NCBI RefSeq assembly: GCF_900090235.1
Contig: NZ_LT607750.1
Location: 563,501-627,500, forward strand
DNA from: Micromonospora echinaurantiaca
Lineage (GTDB): Bacteria; Actinomycetota; Actinomycetes; Mycobacteriales; Micromonosporaceae
DNA: 64,000 bases
Reading direction: 5' to 3'
Within the stretch, counting starts at the first letter, position 1, and the number at the start of each line of letters is the position of its first letter. The notes under the pieces were generated by a model. It ran no database searches, was not told where the DNA came from, and saw nothing but the letters and a program-made list of their open reading frames with translations. Positions 1 to 7,873 of the stretch are shown piece after piece. The translations under genes and the position numbers were made by a program.

Positions 1-86
1 TGCGCTACCGCGACGACAAGACCGCCGCCGAGGCCGACACCATCGACGCGGTACGCGCCATCCACGCCGGCCGCCCCACCGGCTGA
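1..86 (+). CDS. 3' end of an unrecognised gene (partial)
   Basis: An open frame enters the window from the left and is read with codons from base 3 to the TGA at 84-86. It gives about 27 residues ending in AVRAIHAGRPTG. The composition (GC-rich third positions, charged helix-like stretch rich in D, A and R) fits a real C-terminus and no other frame is better. The fragment is too short to assign a family. It is convergent with the SURF1 gene, whose stop lies 80 bases downstream. Confidence 0.55.
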   Translation, partial: RYRDDKTAAEADTIDAVRAIHAGRPTG

Positions 87-166
87 CCACCGCCCAGCCG
101 CCGCCGGCGTGCCCGCGACCGGCGGCGAGCGTCCCCGCCGGAGCGCTGATCAGCGGGCAGGCAGGG

Positions 167-976
167 TCAGGCCGGGGTGCTCGGGGCGGCCCGGTCGACC
201 GGCCCCTGTGGCGTCGCCCCCGACAGCCGGCGGGCCTCCCGGCGGGCCACCCAGACGTAGCCGAACAGCGTCATGCCGGCGAAGAGCCACCACTGCACGA
301 CGTAGCCGAAGTTCTGCCAGTTGTTGGCGTGCCCGACCGGCACCGCGACGAAGGCCGGATCCGCCGCCGGCGTCTGCTCGTCCAGCAGCAGGTACGCCCC
401 GTGCACCGGGTAGGGCAGCTCACGGGCGAGCTGGGGGACGCCGATCCGCCGGGTTTCCAGCCGGCCCTCGCGCCGGGACACCGTGACCGACCCGCTCTCG
501 CTCTCGTGCACCCGGCCCACCACGGTCACCTCGCCGGACGGGGCCGGCGGCACCTGCGGCTGGGCGGTGGCGCCACCAGGCGCCGGCGGGATCCAGCCCC
601 GGTCGACCAGCACCGCGGTGCCGTCGGCCAGGACCAGCGGGGTGAGCACCTCGAAGCCGACCTTGCTCTCCACCGTCCGGCCACGGACCAGGACCACGTT
701 CGCGGTGTCGTACCGGCCGGTCACGGTGACCCGGGTCCAGATCTTATCCTCGGCGGGCGGCGGGCCGGCCGTGCCGCTGCCACCGGTCGGCGCGGGCACC
801 GCCTCCCGCAGCGGCACCGGGGCCATCCGCAAACCGGCGTCGATCCGCTCGTTGACCTCGGTGCGACCCCGGTAGCGGTCCAGCTGCCAGTTGCCGAGCA
901 GCACCATCACCGTCGCGGCGACCAGGGTCAGCGCGAGGATGCCCAGCCAGCGCGGCGTCAGCAGGAACCGGTACAC
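167..976 (-). CDS. SURF1 family cytochrome oxidase assembly protein
   Basis: The protein has 269 residues if translation starts at the GTG at 974-976, giving MYRFLLTPRWLG, the usual start in actinobacterial SURF1. A start two codons earlier (982) is possible. The longer upstream open frame overlaps cobB on the other strand and lacks SURF1 similarity. Visible SURF1 features are an N-terminal membrane helix at about residues 8-28, the LGNWQLDRYRGR motif just after it, a periplasmic-side beta domain, and a second helix near the C-terminus (NFGYVVQWWLFAGMTLFGYV). SURF1 proteins help mature the haem a sites of aa3-type cytochrome c oxidase in the membrane. The gene is divergent from the cobB-like gene. 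Confidence 0.9.
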   Translation of the reverse strand: MYRFLLTPRWLGILALTLVAATVMVLLGNWQLDRYRGRTEVNERIDAGLRMAPVPLREAVPAPTGGSGTAGPPPAEDKIWTRVTVTGRYDTANVVLVRGRTVESKVGFEVLTPLVLADGTAVLVDRGWIPPAPGGATAQPQVPPAPSGEVTVVGRVHESESGSVTVSRREGRLETRRIGVPQLARELPYPVHGAYLLLDEQTPAADPAFVAVPVGHANNWQNFGYVVQWWLFAGMTLFGYVWVARREARRLSGATPQGPVDRAAPSTPA

Positions 977-1154
977 GACCACGAGGCTACCCGTATGACC
1001 CGGGCCACTGCGCCGGACCGGGTGCCGCTGGTGCGGCCGGCGGCCAGGACCCGCCCGGTCGGCGGCGCTCGCCCGGCGGCGGGTTCGGCTATCGTCACGC
1101 GGGCGGACCGCGGCTGCGGTCCGTGGCCGCGTACCCGCCGCCGCGAGGGAGTCG

Positions 1155-2549
1155 ATGATGACCGTCGTGCCGCGCCTGGTGCTCAGCGCGCCGTCCTCCG
1201 GGCACGGCAAGAACGCGCTGGCGATCGGGTTGCTCGCCGCGCTCGCCGACCGGGGCGACCACGTCGCCGGGTTCAAGATCGGCCCGGACCAGGTCGACGC
1301 GGCGTACCTCGGGCTCGCCGCCGGGCGGCCCGGGCGCAACCTGGACCCCCGGCTGGTCGGCGCGGACCGGATCGCCCCCCTGCTCGGGCACGGCGCCGCC
1401 GGGGCAGCGCTCGCCCTGGTGCAGGGCAGCATGGGCCTCTACGACAGCCTCGGCGGCCGTCCCGAGACCGAGTCGACGGCGGCCGTCGCGATCGCGCTGC
1501 GCAGCCCGGTCGTGCTGGTGGTCGACGTGGCCGCCATCGGGCAGTCGGTGGCCGCGCTGGTGCACGGCTTCCGGTCGTACGACGAGCAGATCTGGCTGGG
1601 TGGGGTGATCCTCAACCGGGTCGCCTCGGCCCGGCACGAGGCGCTGCTGCGCGAGGCGCTCGACGACATCGGCGTGCCCGTCTACGGCGTGCTGCGCCGC
1701 CAGGACCTGCCGCCGGTGCTGCCGGCGCGCCGGTTGGGCGCCGTTCCCGCGCTCGCCGGCTCCGGTGAGGCCACCCGGGCGGTGCGCCGGCTCGGCGAGG
1801 CGGTCGCCGCCACCGTCGACCTGGACCGGCTGCTCGGGCTGGCCCGCTCCGCCCCGCCGCTGCCCGCCGAGCCCTGGTCGCCGAACCCGGGCGGGGAGCC
1901 GCCGGCGGGGGAGCGCCCGGTGGTGGCGCTGGCCGGCGGACCGGGCGGCAGCTACAGCCACGCCGAGACCGCCGAGCTGCTGCGGGCGGCCGGGGCCGAG
2001 GTGGTCACCGTCGATCCGTTGCGCGACGAGGCGTTGCCGGCCGGCAGCCGGGCGCTGGTCGTCGGCGGCGGCCTGCCCGAGTCGTACGCCGAGCAGCTCT
2101 CCGCCAACCGTCGGCTCTGCATAGCGGTCGCCGAGCTGGCCCGCACCGGCCGACCGGTGGTCGCCGAGGGCGCCGGCCTGCTCTGGCTGGCCCGGGAGTT
2201 GGACGGGCTGCCGATGTGCGGGGTGCTCGACGCGGTCGGCGCGAGCCGGGAGGGCCTGGTGGTCGGCTACCGCGAGGCGACCGCGTTGACCGGCACCGTC
2301 GTCGCGCCGCCCGGCGCCGTGGTGGCCGGGCACAAGGCGCACCGGGCGGTGCTCACCCCGCGGGCCGGGCAGCGCCCGGTCTGGAGCTGGTCGGGTGGCG
2401 CGCCGGAGGGCTTCGTCTGGCGGGGCGTGCACGCCTCGCAGCTGGTGGTGCACTGGGCCGCGGACCCGGAGATCGCCGCCCGGCTGGTGGCCGCCGCGGC
2501 GGCGGAGCCGGCGGTCGAGGAGGCGCGGCCCGGCGGAGTGCCGGCGTGA
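1155..2549 (+). CDS. cobB: Cobyrinate a,c-diamide synthase-like protein (CobB/CbiA) lacking the glutaminase Cys
   Basis: The 464-residue length fits CobB/CbiA, which amidates the a and c side chains of (hydrogeno)cobyrinate using ATP and glutamine in cobalamin synthesis. The N-terminal ATP-binding domain has SAPSSGHGKN at residues 11-20 and GFKIGPDQVD soon after. The C-terminal glutaminase-like domain begins near residue 255 and retains the late HASQLVVHW histidine segment. The nucleophile segment, which the family writes as AECxGL, reads AEGAGLLWL here, so the Cys position is Gly339 (codon GGC at 2169-2171). Such an enzyme would need free ammonia, or be inactive. The start is ATG 1155 after a GAGGGA site; ATG 1158 is equally possible. 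The stop overlaps the next gene's GTG. Confidence 0.85.
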   Translation: MMTVVPRLVLSAPSSGHGKNALAIGLLAALADRGDHVAGFKIGPDQVDAAYLGLAAGRPGRNLDPRLVGADRIAPLLGHGAAGAALALVQGSMGLYDSLGGRPETESTAAVAIALRSPVVLVVDVAAIGQSVAALVHGFRSYDEQIWLGGVILNRVASARHEALLREALDDIGVPVYGVLRRQDLPPVLPARRLGAVPALAGSGEATRAVRRLGEAVAATVDLDRLLGLARSAPPLPAEPWSPNPGGEPPAGERPVVALAGGPGGSYSHAETAELLRAAGAEVVTVDPLRDEALPAGSRALVVGGGLPESYAEQLSANRRLCIAVAELARTGRPVVAEGAGLLWLARELDGLPMCGVLDAVGASREGLVVGYREATALTGTVVAPPGAVVAGHKAHRAVLTPRAGQRPVWSWSGGAPEGFVWRGVHASQLVVHWAADPEIAARLVAAAAAEPAVEEARPGGVPA

Positions 2550-3115
2550 TCGGTCAGGTGGCGATCCGCCGGTTCCCGGCGCTGACCGTCTCCACCCCGC
2601 GCACCGAGGTGCGCCCGCTGGTGGCCGCGGACGCGCCGGCGGCCGAGGAGGTCTTCGCCGACAAGCAGACCCAGCGCTGGCTGCCGCTGGCCGACGCCAC
2701 CGGGCAGATCGACGGCCACGCCTGGTGCACCGACCTGGCCCGGCAGCGGCGGGACGCCGGCGCCGGCGACCACTACGGGGTGGTGCGTCGGGAGGACGAC
2801 CGGGTGGTGGGCTGCCTCTGGACCCGGCGCACCGACTGGGGTGCCCGGTGCACCGAGGTCTCCTACGCGATCGCGCCGCACGCCCGCGGCTTCGGGCTGG
2901 CCGCCGAGGCGGTCGACGCGCTGGCCATCGCGCTGATCCTGGAGCACGGCTTCCAGCGCGTCGAGCTGCGGGTGGCGCCGGGCAACCTGGCGTCGCGCCG
3001 GGTGGCCGAGAAGGCCGGGTTCAGCTACGAGGGCCTGCTCCGTAACGCCGGCTACGCCCGTGGCGGCCGGGTCGACCTGGAGGTCTGGTCCTTCGTGACC
3101 GCCGACCTTCACTGA
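2546..3115 (+). CDS. GNAT family N-acetyltransferase (RimJ/RimL-like)
   Basis: The protein has 189 residues from the GTG at 2546, which overlaps the cobB stop as GTGA, so translation is probably coupled. The fold is recognisable from the N-terminal STPRTEVRPL strand, the central YAIAPHARGFGLAAEAV acetyl-CoA binding segment (R/Q-x-x-G-x-G/A type), and the closing NLASRRVAEKAGFSYEG motif typical of RimJ/RimL-like enzymes. These acetylate N-termini or small amines with acetyl-CoA in the cytoplasm. The substrate cannot be read from the sequence. Placement after cobB is operonic but does not by itself imply a role in cobalamin synthesis. Confidence 0.85.
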   Translation: MIGQVAIRRFPALTVSTPRTEVRPLVAADAPAAEEVFADKQTQRWLPLADATGQIDGHAWCTDLARQRRDAGAGDHYGVVRREDDRVVGCLWTRRTDWGARCTEVSYAIAPHARGFGLAAEAVDALAIALILEHGFQRVELRVAPGNLASRRVAEKAGFSYEGLLRNAGYARGGRVDLEVWSFVTADLH

Positions 3116-3134
3116 CCCGCCGCCGCTCCGCCCG

Positions 3135-3198
3135 CCGTCGCCGTGGTCGAGGGGCCGGGCGGGCCGGCGCCGTCGCGGTGGTCGAGGGGATCGGGCGG
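3135..3198 (+). repeat. Short imperfect direct repeat, period 35 bp
   Basis: A segment of about 28 bp (CCGTCGCCGTGGTCGAGGGG and following bases) at 3135 recurs at 3170 with few changes. It lies in the 120-bp gap between the convergent GNAT gene and penicillin-binding protein gene. No clear terminator hairpin is visible there. Confidence 0.5.
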
Positions 3199-3235
3199 TC
3201 GCGGACCCGACCCCCCTGGTCCAAGGCCAGGCTGG

Positions 3236-5368
3236 TCAGCCGACGATGCGGTCGGAGGGTGGAGTGAACTGGCGGGTGGGTTTGCCCTTGAGCGCGTCGC
3301 GGAGGGTCTCCGCGACCGCGGCGATCGGGATCTGGGACTGGCCGTCGCCGACCGCGTTGAACGGGTTGTCCGGGTCGGAGATGAAGCTCGCCGCGGCCAG
3401 CTCCGGGGTGTAGCCGACGAACCAGGCGGATCGGGTGCTGTCCGTGGTACCCGTCTTGCCGGCCACCGGCCGCCCGACCGTGCCCCGCACGCTGTCCGCC
3501 GTCGACCAGCCGCCGCAGCTTCCGCGCGCCGGGGTGTCCCCGGTGGGGCAGCGGGCGGCGTCGGTGGCGGCCCGGGCCGCGTCCGCGCTCACCACCTGTC
3601 GGCAGCGTGGCTTGGCGACCTCGCGCTCGATCCCGCCGGCGGTCCGGTACGTGGTCGGCGTGCCGTCCCGGTTGTGGATCGACTGCACCGGGATCGCCTC
3701 GCAGTACCGCCCGTCCGCGGCGATGGCCGCGTACGCGTTGGCCATCTCCAGCGGGGTGGCGTCGGAGACCCCCAGGGTGAACGCACCCCACTTCGGTGCC
3801 TTGCTCGGAGAGGCGTGTTCCCGGTCGACGTCGGTGCGCCAGCGCAGCCCGAGCTGCTCGGCGAGGCGGACGCCCTTCTCCGCGCCGATCTGCTCCTCCA
3901 GCCACACGAAGTACGTGTTCACCGACTTGCCGAAGCCGGACCACATGGTCTGGTTACCGGACATCGCGCCGCTGGCGTTGGACGGCGCCCAGCCGTCGTA
4001 GACCTCGGAGCGGTACTTGTACGGGGCGTTGAACGAGGTGGACAGCGGCATGCCCTCGTTGAGCGCGGCCAGCATCGGGAACATCTTGAACGTCGATCCG
4101 GCCTGGTAGCCCGGCAGGCTGCCGCCGCCGAGTAGGGGCGCCACCGTGTTCGGGTAGTTCGCCTTCGTCGTCGGGCCGGCCTCCGGGTTGGAGCTGGGCG
4201 GGTTCTCGGCCAGGTCCAGCGAGTAGGTCCGGTTCACCGCCATCGCCTTCACCCGCCCGGTGCCCGGCTCGGAGACCACGATGCCGTTGGCGAACGGGCT
4301 GCCGGTGCCCTCCTTCGCGCCGACGTTCTTCTCGGCCGCCTCCTGGATCTTCGGGTCCAGGCTCAGCACGATCCGGTAGCCGCCCCGGCGCAGCTTGTCC
4401 ATCCGCTCCAGCCGGTTGTCCCCGAACGCGGGCTGCGCGCTCCACCAGTTCTTCAGGTAGTCGCAGGCGAAGCCCCAGCTGTTCCACTTCTCCGGGATCG
4501 AGGCGCAGTCGTTCGGCGGGTAGCTCAGCTTGAGCCGGATCGGTTCGCTCTTGGCCCGCGCCGCGTCGGTGGGGGAGACGTAGCCGAGCTGGGCCATCCG
4601 GTCCAGCACGTAGTTGCGCCGGGCGGTGGCGTCCTTCTGGTCCGAGCTGGCCGGGTCGTACTCGGACGGGGACTTGACCAGGCCGGCGAGGGTGGCCGCC
4701 TCGACGGGGGTGAGGTCCTTCGGGGTCTTGGAGAAGAAGATCTCGCTCGCCGCGTAGATGCCGTACGCCCGGTGGCCGAAGTACGCCGAGTTCAGGTAGC
4801 GCTCCAGGATCTCCTCCTTGCTCAGCTCCTTCTCCAGGTCGAGCGCCATCCGCATCTCGCGGATCTTGCGCAGGCTGGTCTGCTGGGTGGCCTCCTGGAC
4901 CTCCTTCGGGGTCTTCGCGCTGTCCCGCAGCGCCATCCGGACGTACTGCATGGTCAGCGTGGAGGCGCCCTGGGAGACGCCGCTGGAGCGGGCGTTGGCC
5001 ACGAAGGCGCGGGCGACGCCCTTCGGGTCGACGCCGTGGTGCTGGTAGAAGCGTGAGTCCTCGGCAGCGACGATCGCCTGCTGGATGTTCGGCGACATGT
5101 CGGCCAGCTTGGTGTACTGCCGGTACTCCTCGTAGAACATCGTCAGCACGGTCTTGCCGTCCGGCGCGTACAGGTACGACGTCTCGGCGGGCAGGGCGAC
5201 CGTCAGGATCTTGGTCTTGTGCTCCAGCGCGTGCGCGGTGACCTTGGCGCCGATGCCGGTGGCGGCGGCCAACGGATAGGCCACGGCGGCGATCACGATG
5301 CCGGCGATCAGACCGGCGCGGACGAGGGGAAGGAGACGACCAGCGGCAGCAAGGGGTCGGTTGCTCAC
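3236..5368 (-). CDS. Class A penicillin-binding protein (bifunctional glycosyltransferase/transpeptidase)
   Basis: This 710-residue protein polymerises and cross-links peptidoglycan on the outer face of the membrane. A membrane anchor spans about residues 15-37. The GT51 glycosyltransferase domain shows EDSRFYQHHG (catalytic Glu103), GASTLTMQYVR and the downstream ERYLNSAYFG segment. The transpeptidase domain has the three penicillin-binding motifs: STFK at 425-428, SVN at 482-484 and KTG at 638-640. The start is GTG 5368, giving MSNRPLAAAGR directly before the anchor. The C-terminus ends soon after the transpeptidase fold, without a PASTA domain or long tail. It lies on the opposite strand between cobalamin genes and shares an AT-rich divergent promoter region with the cobC-like gene. 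Confidence 0.95.
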   Translation of the reverse strand: MSNRPLAAAGRLLPLVRAGLIAGIVIAAVAYPLAAATGIGAKVTAHALEHKTKILTVALPAETSYLYAPDGKTVLTMFYEEYRQYTKLADMSPNIQQAIVAAEDSRFYQHHGVDPKGVARAFVANARSSGVSQGASTLTMQYVRMALRDSAKTPKEVQEATQQTSLRKIREMRMALDLEKELSKEEILERYLNSAYFGHRAYGIYAASEIFFSKTPKDLTPVEAATLAGLVKSPSEYDPASSDQKDATARRNYVLDRMAQLGYVSPTDAARAKSEPIRLKLSYPPNDCASIPEKWNSWGFACDYLKNWWSAQPAFGDNRLERMDKLRRGGYRIVLSLDPKIQEAAEKNVGAKEGTGSPFANGIVVSEPGTGRVKAMAVNRTYSLDLAENPPSSNPEAGPTTKANYPNTVAPLLGGGSLPGYQAGSTFKMFPMLAALNEGMPLSTSFNAPYKYRSEVYDGWAPSNASGAMSGNQTMWSGFGKSVNTYFVWLEEQIGAEKGVRLAEQLGLRWRTDVDREHASPSKAPKWGAFTLGVSDATPLEMANAYAAIAADGRYCEAIPVQSIHNRDGTPTTYRTAGGIEREVAKPRCRQVVSADAARAATDAARCPTGDTPARGSCGGWSTADSVRGTVGRPVAGKTGTTDSTRSAWFVGYTPELAAASFISDPDNPFNAVGDGQSQIPIAAVAETLRDALKGKPTRQFTPPSDRIVG

Positions 5369-5490
5369 ACGGCCAAGTTATGACATTTCCGATTCATCCA
5401 TGAGAAGTATTCATAAACGCCGTGGGTGGTGACGCGTCTTACGCCGGGACACGCTGTCCCGTGGGCCGCCTTCCCGGCAGGATCGCGGTC
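5369..5490. promoter_or_regulatory. Divergent promoter region between PBP and cobC-like genes
   Basis: This gap is strikingly AT-rich for the genome at 5375-5420, with ATGAAT/TTCATAA-like hexamers that could serve as -10 elements for the minus-strand PBP gene. A perfect 15-bp palindrome GGGACACGCTGTCCC lies at 5446-5460, upstream of the cobC-like start. It could be an operator or the stem of a leader hairpin. I looked for a cobalamin riboswitch here and did not find its conserved box. Confidence 0.4.
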
Positions 5491-6588
5491 ATGCGCGGTC
5501 AGCCGATCGGGGCGCCCACCGGCGTCGGGCCCGACCCCGCCCACGAACCCGACCTCGCCCACCACGGCGACGCGGAGGTGGGCGAGGGTCTGGTCGACCT
5601 CGCCGTCAACGTCCGCACCGCCCCGATGCCAGCCTGGCTGGCCGAGCCGATCACCGCGTCGCTGGCCGACCTCGCCCGCTACCCCGACCCCGCGCCGGCC
5701 CGGGCCGCCGTCGCCGCCCGGCACGGCCGGCCCCCGGCGGAGGTGCTGCTCACCGCCGGCGCGGCCGAGGGCTTCGTGCTGCTCGCCCAGGCGCTGCGCG
5801 GGGTACGCCGGCCGGTGGTGGTGCACCCCCAGTTCACCGAACCGGAGGCCGCGCTCCGGGCCGCCGGCCATCAGGTCGAACGGGTGCTGCTCGACCCCGC
5901 CGACGGCTTCCGGCTCGACCCGGCCCGGGTGCCCGCGGACGCCGACCTCGTCATGATCGGCAACCCCACCAACCCGACCTCGGTGCTGCACCCCGCCGCC
6001 GATCTGGCCGCGCTGGCCCGCCCGGGTCGGGTGCTGGTGGTCGACGAGGCGTTCGCCGACACCACCGCCGCGCCCGGCGTACCCGGCGAGCCGGAGTCCC
6101 TGGCCGCCCGGCGGGACCTGCCCGGCCTGCTGGTGGTGCGCAGCCTCACCAAGACCTGGGGACTGGCCGGGCTGCGCATCGGCTACCTGCTCGGCACCGC
6201 ACCGCTGCTCGACCGGCTGACCGCCGTGCAGCCGCTCTGGGCGGTCTCCACCCCCGCGCTGGCCGCCGCGGCCGCCTGCGCCGGTCCCGCCGCGGTCCAG
6301 GCCGAGCGCGCGATCGCCGCCCGCCTCGCGGCCGACCGCGACCACCTGGTCGCCCGCCTGTCGGCCCTGCCGGGGGTACGCGTCGCCGGCCGCCCGGCCA
6401 GCGCGTTCGTGCTGGTCCAACTGCCCGGCGCCGCCGCCGTACGAGCCGCCCTGCGGGAGCGCGGCTGGGCGGTACGCCGGGGCGACACCTTCCCGGGCCT
6501 CGGCCCCGACTGGCTGCGGATCGCCGTTCGCGACCTGGCCACCACCGACGCGTTCACCGAGGTACTGGCGCAGATCCTGGAGGCATGA
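5491..6588 (+). CDS. cobC: PLP-dependent aminotransferase, CobC/CobD-like (histidinol-phosphate aminotransferase fold)
   Basis: The protein has 365 residues from ATG 5491; an in-frame earlier ATG at 5422 would add 23 unlikely residues. The fold type I aminotransferase features are GNPTNPTSVL, the VVDEAFAD segment with its PLP-binding Asp, and the Schiff-base lysine in SLTKTWGLAGLRIGY. Family members next to cobT in actinobacteria (Rv2231c type) are annotated as CobC/CobD, which provides the (R)-1-amino-2-propanol phosphate linker of cobalamin by decarboxylating threonine phosphate. A histidinol-phosphate aminotransferase role is the alternative. The genomic link is strong because its stop overlaps the cobT start as ATGATG. 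Confidence 0.8.
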   Translation: MRGQPIGAPTGVGPDPAHEPDLAHHGDAEVGEGLVDLAVNVRTAPMPAWLAEPITASLADLARYPDPAPARAAVAARHGRPPAEVLLTAGAAEGFVLLAQALRGVRRPVVVHPQFTEPEAALRAAGHQVERVLLDPADGFRLDPARVPADADLVMIGNPTNPTSVLHPAADLAALARPGRVLVVDEAFADTTAAPGVPGEPESLAARRDLPGLLVVRSLTKTWGLAGLRIGYLLGTAPLLDRLTAVQPLWAVSTPALAAAAACAGPAAVQAERAIAARLAADRDHLVARLSALPGVRVAGRPASAFVLVQLPGAAAVRAALRERGWAVRRGDTFPGLGPDWLRIAVRDLATTDAFTEVLAQILEA

Positions 6589-7658
6589 TGCTGGAGACCA
6601 CGATCGCGGCGATCCGGCCGCTGGACGAGCCGGCGATGGCCGCCGCCCGGGAACTGCAGGGCCGGCTGACCAAGCCCGCCGGTTCGCTCGGCGCGCTGGA
6701 GGAACTCTCGGTACGCCTCGCCGGCCTGGCCGGGGCCTGCCCGCCGCCGCTGCCCGAGCCGGCCGCGGTGGCGATCTTCGCCGGTGACCACGGCGTACAC
6801 GCCCAGGGGGTGACCCCCTGGCCGCAGGAGGTCACCGCCCAGATGATCGGCAACTTCCTGGCCGGCGGCGCGGTGGTGAACGCGTTCGCCCGGCAGGCCG
6901 GCGCCACGGTCACCGTGGTCGACGTCGGAGTGGCCACCCCGGTGCCCGCCGCCCCGGCGAGCGACGCCGGCGCGCCCCGGCTGGTGGCGGCGAACGTCCG
7001 GGCCGGCACCCGGGACCTGGCGGTGACCGCCGCGCTCACCCGGGAGGAGGTTCGGGCCGCGGTGGAGACCGGCATCCGGGTGGCCGGCGACCTGATCGAC
7101 GCCGGGGCGGGCATCCTGCTCACCGGTGATATGGGCATCGGCAACACCACCCCGGCGGCCGCGCTGATCGCCGCGTTCACCGGAGTCGACCCGGCGGAGA
7201 CGACCGGTCGGGGCACCGGCGTGGACGACCCGACGTACCAGCGGAAGATCGGCGTGGTGCGGGACGCCCTGCGCCGGCACCGGCCCGACCCGGCCGACCC
7301 GCTGGGCGTGCTGGCCGTCGTCGGCGGCCTGGAGCACGCCGCCCTCGCCGGGCTGATCCTCGGCGCCGCCGCCCGCCGCACGCCGGTGCTGCTGGACGGG
7401 GTGATCGCGGTCTCCGCCGCGCTCGCCGCCGCCGCCTTCGCGCCGGACGCCACCGGGGCGATGGTCGCCGGCCACCGCTCCGCCGAGCCCGGCGCCACGG
7501 TCGCGCTGCGTCGGCTCGGCCTCGACCCCCTGATCGACCTCGGGCTGCGCCTCGGCGAGGGCACCGGTGCGCTGCTCGCGCTGCCGGTGGTCACCGGCGC
7601 GGTCCGGGTGCTGCACGAGGTGGCCACCTTCGACTCGGCCGGGGTGGCCGAGAAGTGA
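6585..7658 (+). CDS. cobT: Nicotinate-nucleotide--dimethylbenzimidazole phosphoribosyltransferase
   Basis: This 357-residue CobT makes alpha-ribazole 5'-phosphate from nicotinate mononucleotide and 5,6-dimethylbenzimidazole, the lower-ligand branch of cobalamin assembly. Visible signatures are GRLTKPAGSLGALEELS near residue 25, FAGDHGVHAQGVTPWP near 65, the TGDMGIGNTTPAAA glycine-rich loop, and the C-terminal GLRLGEGTGALLAL segment with the catalytic-base Glu. The start is ATG 6585 or 6588, overlapping the cobC stop. The stop TGA (7656-7658) overlaps a GTG that opens the first of three micro-ORFs leading to the siroheme/uroporphyrinogen methylase gene. Confidence 0.95.
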   Translation: MMLETTIAAIRPLDEPAMAAARELQGRLTKPAGSLGALEELSVRLAGLAGACPPPLPEPAAVAIFAGDHGVHAQGVTPWPQEVTAQMIGNFLAGGAVVNAFARQAGATVTVVDVGVATPVPAAPASDAGAPRLVAANVRAGTRDLAVTAALTREEVRAAVETGIRVAGDLIDAGAGILLTGDMGIGNTTPAAALIAAFTGVDPAETTGRGTGVDDPTYQRKIGVVRDALRRHRPDPADPLGVLAVVGGLEHAALAGLILGAAARRTPVLLDGVIAVSAALAAAAFAPDATGAMVAGHRSAEPGATVALRRLGLDPLIDLGLRLGEGTGALLALPVVTGAVRVLHEVATFDSAGVAEK

Positions 7659-7873
7659 GCACGCTGGGCAGCGTGGCGCCGCACGCCGGTGGAAAGCGCA
7701 GCGGAGTGCCGGCATGAGCGAGCGTCAGCGAGCGAATCATCGGCTCAGCGCGGAGGTGCCTCATGGCGGCACGGAGCGCAGCGGAGTGCCGGCATGAGCG
7801 AGCGTCAGCGAGCGAATCATCGGCTCAGCGCGGAGGTGCCTCATGGCGGCACGGAGCGCAGCGGAGTACCGGC
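7655..7873 (+). repeat. Tandem micro-ORF repeat between cobT and cysG-like gene (one 59-bp and two 80-bp units)
   Basis: Three units fill this gap exactly. Unit one runs 7655-7713 and reads as a 20-residue ORF (GTG 7655 to TGA 7717) ending RSGVPA. Units two (7714-7793) and three (7794-7873) are identical except for one change near the end of unit three (GTGCCGGC becomes GTACCGGC). Each reads as a 27-residue ORF starting MSERQRANHR and ending GGTERSGVPA. Each junction is ATGA (GTGA at the cobT end), so stops and starts overlap all the way from cobT to the next gene's ATG at 7874. Each unit ends in a GGAG site 7 bases before the next ATG. In units two and three the CGGCAC and GTGCCG arms can pair over it. 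The same family occurs at 30630-30789. Confidence 0.85.

Noticed and set aside
990..1150. Possible cobalamin riboswitch upstream of the cobB-like gene
   Set aside because: A GCCACTG-like string is present near 1003, but the AGTCAGG-type box and the surrounding helices of the B12 riboswitch are not found, and the string lies partly over the SURF1 upstream region.
11..1768. Several long open frames on both strands over the SURF1 and cobB region
   Set aside because: They are frame shadows of the real genes, with Arg/Pro/Gly-rich translations and no domain support.
5369..5490. Possible riboswitch ahead of the cobC-like gene
   Set aside because: Only a 15-bp palindrome is visible; no conserved B12 box or four-way junction can be built.
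7655..7873. CRISPR array
   Set aside because: The repeats are tandem units with no spacers of differing sequence and have coding overlap; there is no leader or cas gene.
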